From Candidatus Eisenbacteria bacterium (GTDB lineage Bacteria; Eisenbacteria; RBG-16-71-46; JASEGR01): 33,477 nt of DNA. The stretch lies in NCBI GenBank assembly GCA_030017955.1, contig JASEGR010000030.1, positions 1 to 33,477 of the forward strand, given 5' to 3'. Under the pieces are notes generated by a model. That model saw only the letters and a list, made by a program, of their open reading frames with translations. It was not told the DNA's origin and did not search any database. Positions 8,581 through 16,771 of the stretch are shown here, one piece after another (the stretch's first letter is position 1; the number at the start of each line of letters is the position of its first letter). Made by a program: the position numbers and the translations under genes.

Positions 8581-8692
8581 CGACAAATTCCGCACCTTGT
8601 TTCCGTCTCCCGGGTGCTGGCGCTTCAAAATGGCGGGGCGGCCGGAGGCGGAGAAACCCCATCCTTGGCAGGTGGAGAGACGGACCGCTTCG

Positions 8693-8706
8693 GGGACGGC
8701 ACACTA
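8693..8706. repeat. GGGACGGCACACTA repeat, copy 2
   Basis: Identical to the string at 1801-1814, here preceded by one more G (8692). It supplies the stop codon (complement of CTA at 8704-8706) of the lipoate-ligase remnant frame. It belongs with the GGGGAC-anchored strings near 27852-27980 as part of a dispersed repeat family. Confidence 0.5.
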
Positions 8707-9131
8707 AGGGGTTTTGAGGCCGAGAGCGGCGACATAGTCGTCCGTCGCGACCCCGGGTGTTTCCAACCCCGTTCTATGATAGTAGTCGCTGATGACCTGT
8801 TTCACCGGGTCCGGAACGTAGGGCGCGCCGACTATGGTGCGTTCCAGCTCCTCCAATCCGTTCCCGGGTATCATAGTGAAATCGCCCGTGATAGAAACGT
8901 CGCCGATGGCATCCTCCACGACTTGGGCGTAGCAGCTCAGAAGGCCTCCGGGCGCCTTGTGGACACCATCGACAAAACGGACACCCTGTTCGTATCCTGG
9001 AAATAACCGACACAGGCGATGGTAGAAGCAGGAGAGACAAGGATCAACCCTTCGCGGCCCAGGTGCGCGAGCGCGTGGAAGGGAAGCATAGAATCCAGCC
9101 CGGGCTGGAGGCCCAGGTCATAGACCTTCAT
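8704..9131 (-). pseudogene. lplA: Lipoate-protein ligase remnant with internal deletion and frameshift
   Basis: Two parts of a lipoate-protein ligase lie in different frames. The N-terminal part starts at ATG 9131, where GGAGG lies 5 bases upstream. It reads MKVYDLGLQPGLDS through TIACVGYFQD, matching the start of LplA-type ligases, then runs into a stop at 8937-8939. The C-terminal part, in the frame ending at 8704, reads VHKAPGG, then VSITGDFTMIP and ELERTIVGAPY, which resembles the LplA accessory C-terminal domain (KxPGG, ITGDFF.P, LE..L.G). The roughly 150-200 residue catalytic middle, with the RRxxGGG lipoyl-AMP site, is missing. Upstream lie the genes for the lipoyl carrier, LarA and the oxidase. 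A functional ligase formerly ended this operon, or the deletion is an assembly error. Confidence 0.7.
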
Positions 9132-9247
9132 GGGCACCTCCATTCGTTCTGCCTATACTACCTTCTGAACCGCCAGTTGCTTTCTGAACTGCTTGAGCAT
9201 CTTCTGACCTACCTGATTACCTTCTAAATTACCTCGCTGCGCCCGGA

Positions 9248-11899
9248 TTACTTGATGGCCTTCCAAACCAAATCCAGGAGGTTCTCCACTTTCAGGCCGT
9301 TTCCGTTCCCGATGCGCTTCGCCCCCTCGCGAAGCGTGAGCTCGCATGTCGCGCAGGCAGTGACTACGGTATCTGCACCGGTAGCCGCAGCCTGTTCGGC
9401 ACGCGAGACCGCCAGCCGGCTGGAAAGCTCGGGTGCAGAGGTAATGATACCTCCTCCGCCTCCGCAGCATCGCGACAGGTCTTTGGAAAGCGGCATCTCC
9501 ACAAGCTCCACACCTATCGTTTTCATTATATCGCGCGGCTCCTTGACTACCTTGGCGCCCCGTGAGAGATGGCACGGGTCGTGGTAGGTGGCTCTGAGCC
9601 CGAGTTTGTTCACAGGCCTGTCGGCAAGCCTTTCGGCGATTGCCTGGAGCACATGCTTGACGGGCCGCTTGTATTCCTCTCTGAGAAACATTGTGCACGT
9701 CGGGCAGAACGTCACCAGCTCGGTGCCGGGAACCATCGCATTGAACTTCTTCTTCTGTTCTTCAAACTCATCCCAGTAGCCGAGAATCTTGAGGGGGTTA
9801 CCGCAGCAGGTTTCCTCAATTATCCTGGTTTTGACGTCCAACCTGTCCAGTATACGGGTAAACATCTTGACCATATTCAAGCGCTGGCCGTATTGACAGC
9901 CGAGGTAGAGGAGTACATTTCCATCCTGCGGCTTGACGGCGGCCTCTTTCTCGCCAAAGATGTTGCCTGTTTCCTGGACTTTCTTAACCAGGTCCACGTG
10001 GACCGGCATCTTGTACCCGGCCTTCACGAGCGCAGCACGTCCCGCTTCAACAATCTGCGCAACTTCGATTTTTGTCTCGCAGCGCCGCGTGCAATCCAAG
10101 CACATCGTGCAAGAGAAAAGGCGATCCACGAGCTTGTCGTCCGGCTTGAGGTCTCCATGGAGCATCGCATAGGAGGACATGAGATACCCCTTCGTGCCTG
10201 CGCCGTCCCATCCAATGTCAGCCAGCGTCGGACACACCGACTTGCAGTAGCCGCACTGGGTGCAGGCGTTGAGTTCCATCTCCCAACGCGCCAGTGTTTC
10301 CATGCCCTTTGCGTATTTCCGCGGGCCGACTTTGTAGCGCAAGAAGTGACCGACCGTGGGCCGGTCCCAATCGAACATCTTGCCTGGATTGAGGATATTG
10401 TTTGGGTCCAGGGTGCGCTTTATCCTGCGCATTACGTCCAACGAATCCGCACGCTCTTTCTTGAAGTACGGCGCCTTGGTAATGGCGATGCCATGCTCGC
10501 CGGAGACCGTGCCGCCCAGCGCCAGGACTGCGTCAAACACTTCTTTGTTTGCCTTCTCCGCATTCTTCCACATCTGGGGGTCGGTCGGGTCCATAATGAA
10601 CTTCGTATGGAGATTGCCGTCGCCGGCATGGCCATAGGTCGGGATGTAGATGCCAAGGTATCTCGACATTATTTCGTGGAATGCCTTTACTGCCTTCGGG
10701 ACTTTGGATGGCGGGACAGCCATGTCGTCCGCAAACATGACAGTTACTTTGTCCGCCTCAAACCGCGACAGCGACGGTATCATCGCCTTACGGCCTTTCT
10801 CAATGTCGCCTATCCGCTGAGGATCGTCTGTGTAGTCCAGGCTGATGGCACCCGCGCTCTTGCAGACCTCGGCGACCTGCTCGATCTCATCCTTGACTGC
10901 GGCCGGGTGGCCGTCCACTGCAATCAGGAGAATGGCCTCGACCTCGGGCAAGCCCAGTTTCGTTGCTTTGTTGACGGCCTTGATACAGATATCGTCCATC
11001 AACTCCAGAGACGCGGGGATAATCGGCTTCGCTATGATGTTCGCCACGCACTGCCCGGCTTTCTCCAGGTCATCAAATACCGCCATGGCCAATGCGCGCT
11101 TCTTCGGCACAGGAACGACGCGGAGATTGATCTCGGTGACAATGCCCAGTGTCCCTTCAGAGGCGGCCATCAGGCGGTCGAGCTGATATCCTGATGAAGC
11201 CTTGAGGGTCCTGGTGCCGGCGTGGATGATCTCACCCGTCGGAAGGACGATCTCGCAGCCGAGGACATAGTCACGCGTTGCGCCGTACTTGGTGGCATTC
11301 ACGCCGGAGGCGTTGTTGATTAGCATCCCGCCGATAGTTGCGACATCGCCTGACCCCGGCGCCGGCGGGAAGAAAAACTTGTATTTTTTCAGGAAGTCGT
11401 TCAGCTTCGCATAGATCACGCCCGGCTCCACCACGACGTAAAAATCCTCCACGTGAACTTCTTTTATCTTATTCATCGCCTGCATATCCAGGAGGATGCC
11501 GCCGAAAATCGGGACGGGCTGGCCGCAAACCGAAGTCCCTGCGGCGCGCGGCGTCACAGGGATTCTGTGCTGGTTTGCGACTTTGAGAATTTTGGAGATT
11601 TGTTCTGCCGTCACTGGCCTGACCACGATTGACGGCTCGACGAGGTGCATACTGGCATCTGCAGCGTATGCACGCAGCTCGACAGCTGCGGTGGTGTAGC
11701 CAAGTTTGCCGACAATGGCTTCTATCTTCCGTATGATTTCAGGCGTTATCTTGTTGTACTGCATCTTCCCGCCAGAGGGTTTTCCGGATGGTGCTGCCTT
11801 GCCCCGCCCGGCGCTTTTCACTCGCGTCTTTCTTGCTGTCGCCCCGGATGCTTTCTTTTTCGCGGTTTTTCTGCTAGTGCTCACTTTTTTCTTCGGCAT
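9248..11899 (-). CDS. FAD-linked 2-hydroxyacid dehydrogenase fused to an HdrD/GlcF-type iron-sulfur domain, with a Lys-rich tail
   Basis: 883 residues in four parts. Residues 1-45 are a basic tail with 12 Lys, 4 Arg and no acidic residue. A PCMH-type FAD-binding domain follows (about 70-270, with the Gly/Asn-rich PGSGDVATIGG segment near 181), then the FAD-oxidase C domain to about 490 (GHAGDGNLH, GEHGI). Two [4Fe-4S] motifs lie at C546/549/552/556 and C597/600/603/607. Last come two CCG domains, with CC at 698-699 and 811-812. This is a GlcD-GlcF type fusion that oxidises D-lactate, glycolate or a similar 2-hydroxyacid; the exact substrate is not readable. The downstream Met46 would remove the tail, but GGAGG lies 6 bases before the ATG at 11899 and no comparable site precedes Met46. 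The gene follows larA by 40 bases. Confidence 0.88.
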   Translation of the reverse strand: MPKKKVSTSRKTAKKKASGATARKTRVKSAGRGKAAPSGKPSGGKMQYNKITPEIIRKIEAIVGKLGYTTAAVELRAYAADASMHLVEPSIVVRPVTAEQISKILKVANQHRIPVTPRAAGTSVCGQPVPIFGGILLDMQAMNKIKEVHVEDFYVVVEPGVIYAKLNDFLKKYKFFFPPAPGSGDVATIGGMLINNASGVNATKYGATRDYVLGCEIVLPTGEIIHAGTRTLKASSGYQLDRLMAASEGTLGIVTEINLRVVPVPKKRALAMAVFDDLEKAGQCVANIIAKPIIPASLELMDDICIKAVNKATKLGLPEVEAILLIAVDGHPAAVKDEIEQVAEVCKSAGAISLDYTDDPQRIGDIEKGRKAMIPSLSRFEADKVTVMFADDMAVPPSKVPKAVKAFHEIMSRYLGIYIPTYGHAGDGNLHTKFIMDPTDPQMWKNAEKANKEVFDAVLALGGTVSGEHGIAITKAPYFKKERADSLDVMRRIKRTLDPNNILNPGKMFDWDRPTVGHFLRYKVGPRKYAKGMETLARWEMELNACTQCGYCKSVCPTLADIGWDGAGTKGYLMSSYAMLHGDLKPDDKLVDRLFSCTMCLDCTRRCETKIEVAQIVEAGRAALVKAGYKMPVHVDLVKKVQETGNIFGEKEAAVKPQDGNVLLYLGCQYGQRLNMVKMFTRILDRLDVKTRIIEETCCGNPLKILGYWDEFEEQKKKFNAMVPGTELVTFCPTCTMFLREEYKRPVKHVLQAIAERLADRPVNKLGLRATYHDPCHLSRGAKVVKEPRDIMKTIGVELVEMPLSKDLSRCCGGGGGIITSAPELSSRLAVSRAEQAAATGADTVVTACATCELTLREGAKRIGNGNGLKVENLLDLVWKAIK

Positions 11900-11939
11900 A
11901 TCATACCTCCGGACTCTGCCTGCACGACGCCCTCTCCGT

Positions 11940-13181
11940 TTACGATCTGATCATCGGAATGGACATTGAGCCATTCATCAGTACCAGCAGACGTGCCCCG
12001 GCGCCCTTTTTTGCAAGCGCGTCGTCTATCGCCTGCTGGAGACTCTTGTATGGTTTGATGAATGCCTTCTCAAGTGTCTTGTCATCCAAGTCTGTGACAC
12101 CCCACATCTCTCCCTTGATTGCGATTTCTGCCATCTTACCGGCCTTGTGCCAACCCAATTTATATCCGGAAGCCAGCTTCTCCAGCGTGTCCTGAGGCGT
12201 TGCGCAGCTCCCCAGCAGCTCCAGGAATGCATCGTCCCCAACGCCCATCCGGCACTTTGACACCAGGATGAGGATCGCGCCGTCGGCCATGGCGAGTTTG
12301 CCGTTGTCCAATGCCTTCTGTGATTGGTAGAGGTCTATGTCCATGGGATAGGGTGCAACACTGACAACGACCTCCGCCAGTCCTTTCACCGGCACACAGA
12401 ATACTTCGTTCGCCGCCGCGATCGCAGCGTAGAACGAATCGTGAATATGCCCCGCCGTTGTCGCATAGATGCGGTGCTCGCCATCCAGGACGGTCATAAT
12501 CGAGAATATTTCCTTATCCGCGATTATCTTTAAGGCATCAATCATATCCTCGTGAACCGGATTGCCATCGAGTTTGAGGGCCTGCGCTTCCGGACGAAGA
12601 GCGTATTTGTGGTTCTGCTCAATGGTCCTTCGGGAAGCGATGCCCGGGAGGAAGGCCTTCCGGCCGCCGGTGTAACCGGCGAAATAGTGAGGTTCCACCG
12701 AGCCGATGATGACAATCTTGTGCGCCTCCACGCCGGCCCGGTTAACGTACATTTCGGTCCCGTTAGCAGAGGTGCCGATATTGACCATGTCTTCATCGCG
12801 CGCGGCATCGTGCATAATGATCTTGTCTTTGACTTTGGTGTATAAGCTCCCGAAGATCTCGCGGAGCTCATTTTCGGTGCAGGCACGGTGCACGCCCGTA
12901 GCGATGATGTATTTTGCATTGATGCCTTCGAGGTCTTTCCTGATTATGTCAAGAACTCGCGCCGTGGGTGTAGGGCGGGTTGCGTCATTGATGATGATGA
13001 GGACATCCCGCGCGTCCGCTAAGAAGTCGCGGAACGACTTGGAATTGATGGGAGCCGCAAGCGCCGATGCGAGGACCTGGCTCTCGTCTCTGATTTTCAC
13101 TTCATTCGGATACGCCACCTCGGCGCTGTCCGGGATGCTTACAGTCACCGTCTCCTTGCCGTAAGGCACCTCTAGTTTCAT
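11940..13181 (-). CDS. larA: LarA-type nickel-pincer 2-hydroxyacid (lactate) racemase family protein
   Basis: 413 residues from ATG 13181, which has GGGAGGT about 6 bases upstream; a TTG at 13196 overlaps that site and is rejected. LarA racemises D/L-lactate, and relatives racemise other 2-hydroxyacids, with a nickel-pincer nucleotide attached to a lysine. Conserved elements are NDATRPTP (65-72, D66 and R69), TGVHR with H98, and PHYFAGYTGGRK with H165 and the cofactor-linking lysine K175. H191 in the NH motif completes the set. These match L. plantarum LarA H108, H174, K184 and H200. The cofactor genes larB, larC and larE are not in the window. Position between the lipoyl carrier and a 2-hydroxyacid dehydrogenase suggests it supplies that dehydrogenase with the correct stereoisomer. 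The actual substrate is an inference. Confidence 0.88.
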   Translation of the reverse strand: MKLEVPYGKETVTVSIPDSAEVAYPNEVKIRDESQVLASALAAPINSKSFRDFLADARDVLIIINDATRPTPTARVLDIIRKDLEGINAKYIIATGVHRACTENELREIFGSLYTKVKDKIIMHDAARDEDMVNIGTSANGTEMYVNRAGVEAHKIVIIGSVEPHYFAGYTGGRKAFLPGIASRRTIEQNHKYALRPEAQALKLDGNPVHEDMIDALKIIADKEIFSIMTVLDGEHRIYATTAGHIHDSFYAAIAAANEVFCVPVKGLAEVVVSVAPYPMDIDLYQSQKALDNGKLAMADGAILILVSKCRMGVGDDAFLELLGSCATPQDTLEKLASGYKLGWHKAGKMAEIAIKGEMWGVTDLDDKTLEKAFIKPYKSLQQAIDDALAKKGAGARLLVLMNGSMSIPMIRS

Positions 13182-13211
13182 CGCGCCACCTCCCAAAGGA
13201 CCCGGCCGCCG

Positions 13212-13649
13212 CTATTTCTTGCCGCCGCTCTCGGCCTTCTTCATCTCGCCTTCCATCCACTTCGCAACCGGTCCGGCTCCGCAGATCAGGTTCGCCTTCT
13301 CACCGTTCCAGGCCGACGGTTGAACAAGCATTATCCACCCGGTGCCGTAAGGATCTTTGTTAATCAAACCGCTCTGGTCCTCCAGATTGCTATTGACCTC
13401 AACGATTTTCCCCGAGACCGGGGACACCAGCTTTCCGACCCACTTGGAAGACTGCACCTTGCCGCACGTTTCGCCCTGGCTCACTTCGTCGTCTTCGAAA
13501 GGCAAATCAACGTACACAATTCCACCCGCGGCTTTCTGGAAGAAATCGTTCATCCCCACTCGAACCCTGCCGTCCTTCTCCAGCCGCGCCCAGGCGTGCT
13601 CACCGTGATAGTACAAGTCGTCCGGCAATTCGTAATCTTTGATTTTCAT
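13212..13649 (-). CDS. GcvH-like lipoyl carrier protein linked to the Hdr-Flx operon
   Basis: 145 residues with the glycine-cleavage H-protein fold, in which a lipoyl group is carried on a lysine. The modification site reads QSSKWVGK with K69, followed by the normal SPVSGKIVEVN turn. Classical GcvH has ESVKA at this place. Extra features are C62, seven residues before K69, a C-terminal CGAGP with C123 and a Lys-rich end. No gcvT or gcvP gene is nearby. The neighbours are HdrABC-FlxABCD on one side and a broken lipoate ligase on the other. In sulfur-oxidising sHdr systems a GcvH-like protein (LbpA) works with Hdr-like proteins, so a role as dithiol/disulfide partner is plausible here but unproven. 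AAGGAGA precedes the ATG at 13649. Confidence 0.85.
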   Translation of the reverse strand: MKIKDYELPDDLYYHGEHAWARLEKDGRVRVGMNDFFQKAAGGIVYVDLPFEDDEVSQGETCGKVQSSKWVGKLVSPVSGKIVEVNSNLEDQSGLINKDPYGTGWIMLVQPSAWNGEKANLICGAGPVAKWMEGEMKKAESGGKK

Positions 13650-13730
13650 ATTGTTCTCCTTACCAGTTGACCCTGTGCCGCTCCCGCATTCCGTGGTGAC
13701 TCGAAACTCGCGAAGCTAGGTCAGGTTCTT

Positions 13731-13873
13731 GATGGTGATGAGCCGTGCGCTGGCTTCCGCGGGAGGGATGGGGAACCCGTCTTGGCGAGCAAGGTGGGGA
13801 TAGCCACCCCTTCAGAGGGTGGGAGGGGCAAGGATTCCCCGCCTGGCGAGCCTGTAGATGGCTCATCACCACA
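13731..13873. repeat. ~145-bp element with terminal inverted repeats between flxA and the lipoyl carrier gene
   Basis: GGTGATGAGCC at 13734-13744 is repeated in perfect inverted form (GGCTCATCACC) at 13860-13870, and similarity extends a few bases outward. Inside is a direct repeat of about 32 bases. Its copies begin GGGAGGGATGGGGAACCCG at 13761 and GGGAGGGGCAAGGATTCCC at 13821, and both end in TTGGCGAGC or CTGGCGAGC. A small hairpin CCACCC/GGGTGG lies at 13804-13822. No credible protein is encoded. It could be a miniature inverted-repeat element or an attenuator-like RNA structure inside the operon. Confidence 0.55.
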
Positions 13874-13899
13874 ATATGTCAGTCAACATACTACCCGAG

Positions 13900-14757
13900 T
13901 TAGTATTCCTGTGGCAACTTGGAAAGTTCGGCGAATGAGAAGACCGGCCCGTCCACGCAGACGTACTTGGGGCCGATGTTGCAGCGGCCGCACATCCCAA
14001 CGCCGCACTTCATTCGCATTTCCAAAGACGTGTAGATCTGATCCGGCTGCCATCCCAGTTTGTCCATCACCGGCAGCGTGAATTTTATCATGATTGGCGG
14101 TCCGCATATGACCGCAATTGCGTTTTCACGCGAAGGTTTCACCTGCTCAACTATTGTCGGCACAAATCCTTCCACGCCGGACCACCCTTCATCACCTCTA
14201 TCCACGGTGAGGTGGAGCGTAAGTTCGGGCGACTTTCCCCATTCCGCAAGCTCCGGTTTGTACAGCAGCGCCCCCGGCGAACGTGCACCATAGACGACGG
14301 TAAGATTTCCGAAGTCTTCGCGATTCGCCAGGACATATTTGACGAGGGAACGCTGCGTTGTGAAGGCAAAGCCGCCGCCTATGACGACCACGTTCTTGCC
14401 GCGCATCTCATCCAGCGGCCAGGAGTTGCCGAGGGGGCCGCGGAGACCGACCGGAGCGCCAGGGCCGAGCCGATGAAGCGCCCGCGTCACCCTGCCGCCC
14501 GTGTTGAAGACGGTGAACAGGAGTTCTTCGCCTTCGCTGGGGGAGGAGGCGATGCCGATGGGACATTCTCCATAGCCATAGAGCGAGAGCTCCGCAAACT
14601 GGCCGGGAAGGTAGTCCCACGATGAGCCGCGTCTGAGCTTTAGATAGAAACTTTTTATGTCAGCCGCACCCGTCTCGACCACGACGCGTTCCAGCGTTGC
14701 TGGCACAGGCACCATGGGTGTCTTGGCCAGGGATTTGTTCATAGTGTATTGAGCCAT
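13900..14757 (-). CDS. flxA: FlxA-like FAD/NAD(P)-binding oxidoreductase subunit with [2Fe-2S] cluster
   Basis: 285 residues from ATG 14757, one base after the flxB stop; an earlier in-frame start at 14826 lies deep inside flxB and is rejected. The family is the ferredoxin-NADP reductase-like group containing PyrK, AsrB and sulfhydrogenase gamma. The FAD site is LPGQFAELS (50-58) and ECPIGIASSP (64-73). The NAD(P) site begins IGGGFAF (126-132). A C-terminal cysteine set C251, C256, C259 and C267 (KCGVGMCGRC...C) fits a dihydroorotate-dehydrogenase-B type [2Fe-2S] cluster. In the FlxABCD-HdrABC complex of Desulfovibrio this subunit handles NAD(H). Here it is the last of the tightly packed complex genes before the 145-bp repeat element. 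Confidence 0.88.
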   Translation of the reverse strand: MAQYTMNKSLAKTPMVPVPATLERVVVETGAADIKSFYLKLRRGSSWDYLPGQFAELSLYGYGECPIGIASSPSEGEELLFTVFNTGGRVTRALHRLGPGAPVGLRGPLGNSWPLDEMRGKNVVVIGGGFAFTTQRSLVKYVLANREDFGNLTVVYGARSPGALLYKPELAEWGKSPELTLHLTVDRGDEGWSGVEGFVPTIVEQVKPSRENAIAVICGPPIMIKFTLPVMDKLGWQPDQIYTSLEMRMKCGVGMCGRCNIGPKYVCVDGPVFSFAELSKLPQEY

Positions 14758-14758
14758 G

Positions 14759-15775
14759 TTATTTCGCCGCCGCGGCGCGCGCCACTGCTTCCCGGATATC
14801 AACGTTGACCGGGCAGGCGACGACACACCGGCCGCATCCTACGCACAGGTTCTCGCCCCAATTCTCATGAAAGTAGCAGAATTTGTGAAGAACGCGCTGG
14901 CGGTAACGCTGACCTTTGCGATCGCGAGGGTTATGGCCCGATGCATGCAAAGTGAAGAGAGGGACAGTGCATGCGTCCCAGAAACGGCACCGTGTCCCTC
15001 TGCCTTGCTTGCCTTCGTCCATGACATCAAAGCAGTGACACGACGGACAAACAAACGTGCAGGCCATGCAGCTTATGCAGCCGGCTGCGACTTCGTCCCA
15101 TACACTCGCACCGAAGTTCTCGTAGAGTGTTGCACGAACTTTATTCAAGTCCCAGGGCGGCTTCATCGACGCTGCGACCTTTCCGTGGGCGGTTTTCGCT
15201 GCCGAGACTTCGTCAGCGGATCCTGCGTTGACTTTGAGTTCTGTCAGAAATGCCTTGCCGCGCGGCGATACTGCTTCGTACACTGTCCGTCCGCCCGAGT
15301 GGAAAAGCATTATGTCTGCCCCGGTCGGGTCAGCCGGCCCACCGCCGACAGCGCCGCAGAAACAAGTAGGAGCGAGGTTCTCACAGGCGCTCACCACTAG
15401 AATTGTATTTTTCCGCCGGGCCTCATAGCCGGTGTCGTGAAAACCGCGTCCTCCCGCGTAGATCTTGTCGATCAGCGTAATCGCGCGGGCATCACAAGGC
15501 CGGACCGAGAAGAGAGCGCGCTTGACGGCAGGCGGGACCACCGCCCCGCCTTCGCCTGCATTGTAATCAAGCAGCTTTTCAAGTTGAGGTAAGACGAACG
15601 CCTTGGCGCTCAGCGCGGTCAGCAAGCAGCCGCTGACATCCGCTGCCCCGCCCTCCCAGTAGCCAAAGGTCCAACCTCCAGCCGAACGCACCGGGACGAA
15701 GACCTCGTAGCCGGCGGTTTTCGCCTGCGCCATGAGCGCTGCAACATCAGTGTGGTGTTCTCCGCCTTTGGCCAT
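14759..15775 (-). CDS. flxB: FlxB-like iron-sulfur subunit (AsrA/sulfhydrogenase beta family)
   Basis: 338 residues. Two [4Fe-4S] motifs are visible: C233/236/239/243 in CISCMACTFVCP, followed by extra cysteines in SCHCFD, and C311/314/317/321 in CVGCGRCVVACP. The N-terminal two thirds contain RPCDARAI and a Cys-rich CFCGAVGGGP segment typical of AsrA/HydB-type subunits that pass electrons from the flavin subunit. The ATG at 15775 follows the flxC stop with no intervening base, and flxA starts one base after its own stop, so the subunits are probably translationally coupled. Assignment as FlxB is based on adjacency to FlxA and family resemblance; B and C are similar in cluster layout. Confidence 0.82.
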   Translation of the reverse strand: MAKGGEHHTDVAALMAQAKTAGYEVFVPVRSAGGWTFGYWEGGAADVSGCLLTALSAKAFVLPQLEKLLDYNAGEGGAVVPPAVKRALFSVRPCDARAITLIDKIYAGGRGFHDTGYEARRKNTILVVSACENLAPTCFCGAVGGGPADPTGADIMLFHSGGRTVYEAVSPRGKAFLTELKVNAGSADEVSAAKTAHGKVAASMKPPWDLNKVRATLYENFGASVWDEVAAGCISCMACTFVCPSCHCFDVMDEGKQGRGTRCRFWDACTVPLFTLHASGHNPRDRKGQRYRQRVLHKFCYFHENWGENLCVGCGRCVVACPVNVDIREAVARAAAAK

Positions 15776-16771
15776 CTACATGAACCCCTCGTTTGGGTCG
15801 TCAGGTTTGTATGTTGACAAGGGCGGCTTGGCGTCAAGTGCCGCATCCACTTCGTAGTCGAACTTCTCTACGACTTCCTTCACCAGCTTGTCGGATAGAA
15901 CGCGGACATGAATGTCCATAGGACAGGCGCGCTCGCACGCGCCGCATTCCACGCAGCGTCCGGCAGTGTGGAAACAGCGGACGATGTGGAACGCCAGGAT
16001 ATCTTCCTCGGCCGTGGCCGGCCCGATCCACGATGGATTTCGCTGGTCTGCGAAGCACTCTTCGCAGTAGCAGACAGGGCAGGCCTGACGACAGGCATAA
16101 CAGCGGATACAGCGGGAAAATTCCTCTCTGAGCCAATTCCAGCGCTCATCCGGTGCACGGCTTTCTTGTTCCCGGACGCGGCCAAAGCGATCGGACGCTT
16201 TGCCAGGTATCGCAGCCGTCCCCAACGTCGCGTCGGCTGAGATGATTGAGCGCCGGGTGCATACGGCGCAGATGTTTTCAACGAAGTCGGCGGCGGGAAG
16301 CTGAACTTCACTACCCGCGGTCGTCAGGACGATCACCTTATCGCCATCTATCCGTGCGTTCCGGACAGAGTAAACTCCAACCTTGTCCAGGACCTTCTTC
16401 CGGTCTATTAGAGGAACCGCACAGTTGACACCAATGACGTAGATGTCGGCGCGGGTAAACTGGTTCTCTTTCATGTAGGCGACAAGGGCACGCTCATCGC
16501 AGGGTGAGACAACGACCGCGACCTTCTTGGTCTTGGCCACGTCATAATCGCGCCGGTTGCGGCGGTCACGGATGTACTCCTGGACATATCGGGCCAATGC
16601 TGGAGTGCACAGCCGGTTCCAGGTGAGGCGGCTCGTGTCCGCCGGATCTCTAATGAACGCCGGCCGAACGGTCAGGGGCATTGTTCCGGCTGCGAAACCG
16701 ACCACGACTTCAGCTTCTCCCGACTCCAACAGCTCACGAGCTTTGGCACAGATCTGTTCTTCAAGCGTCAT
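15776..16771 (-). CDS. flxC: FlxC-like 4Fe-4S dicluster subunit (coenzyme F420 hydrogenase beta-like)
   Basis: 331 residues. It carries SPCDERALVAYM (89-100), a segment shared with FrhB/HydB-like electron-transfer subunits. Two ferredoxin-type motifs follow: C221/224/227/231 in CIRCYACRQACP, then VCYCEEC, and C273/276/279/283 in CVECGACERACP. It lies between the MvhD-like flxD and flxB, the position of FlxC in FlxABCD-HdrABC clusters, and would relay electrons between the NAD(H) module and HdrA. Its ATG overlaps the stop of a 29-codon frame as ATGA. GGAGG about 11 bases upstream lies inside that small frame. Confidence 0.82.
   Translation of the reverse strand: MTLEEQICAKARELLESGEAEVVVGFAAGTMPLTVRPAFIRDPADTSRLTWNRLCTPALARYVQEYIRDRRNRRDYDVAKTKKVAVVVSPCDERALVAYMKENQFTRADIYVIGVNCAVPLIDRKKVLDKVGVYSVRNARIDGDKVIVLTTAGSEVQLPAADFVENICAVCTRRSIISADATLGTAAIPGKASDRFGRVREQESRAPDERWNWLREEFSRCIRCYACRQACPVCYCEECFADQRNPSWIGPATAEEDILAFHIVRCFHTAGRCVECGACERACPMDIHVRVLSDKLVKEVVEKFDYEVDAALDAKPPLSTYKPDDPNEGFM

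Noticed and set aside
9153-9698. 181-codon minus-strand frame overlapping the end of the GlcD/HdrD gene
   Set aside because: It overlaps the CCG domain in another frame, and its composition (Arg, Gly, His rich) is typical of a shifted frame.
9569-11194. 541-codon plus-strand frame opposite the GlcD/HdrD gene
   Set aside because: The minus-strand product has full FAD and Fe-S motifs. This antisense frame is a by-product of G+C-rich codon positions.
13212-13649. Ordinary glycine cleavage system H protein
   Set aside because: The fold is the same, but no gcvT or gcvP gene is adjacent, the lipoylation motif is QSSKW where GcvH has ESVKA, and the gene sits inside an hdr-flx operon.
13660-13872. 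70-codon frame inside the inverted-repeat element
   Set aside because: Its composition is low-complexity Pro/Ser/Arg, dictated by the repeat structure. No ribosome site or family is seen.
14758-14826. Longer N-terminus for flxA starting at 14826
   Set aside because: It would overlap flxB by 68 bases and add a non-conserved basic stretch. The ATG one base after the flxB stop matches the packing of the operon.
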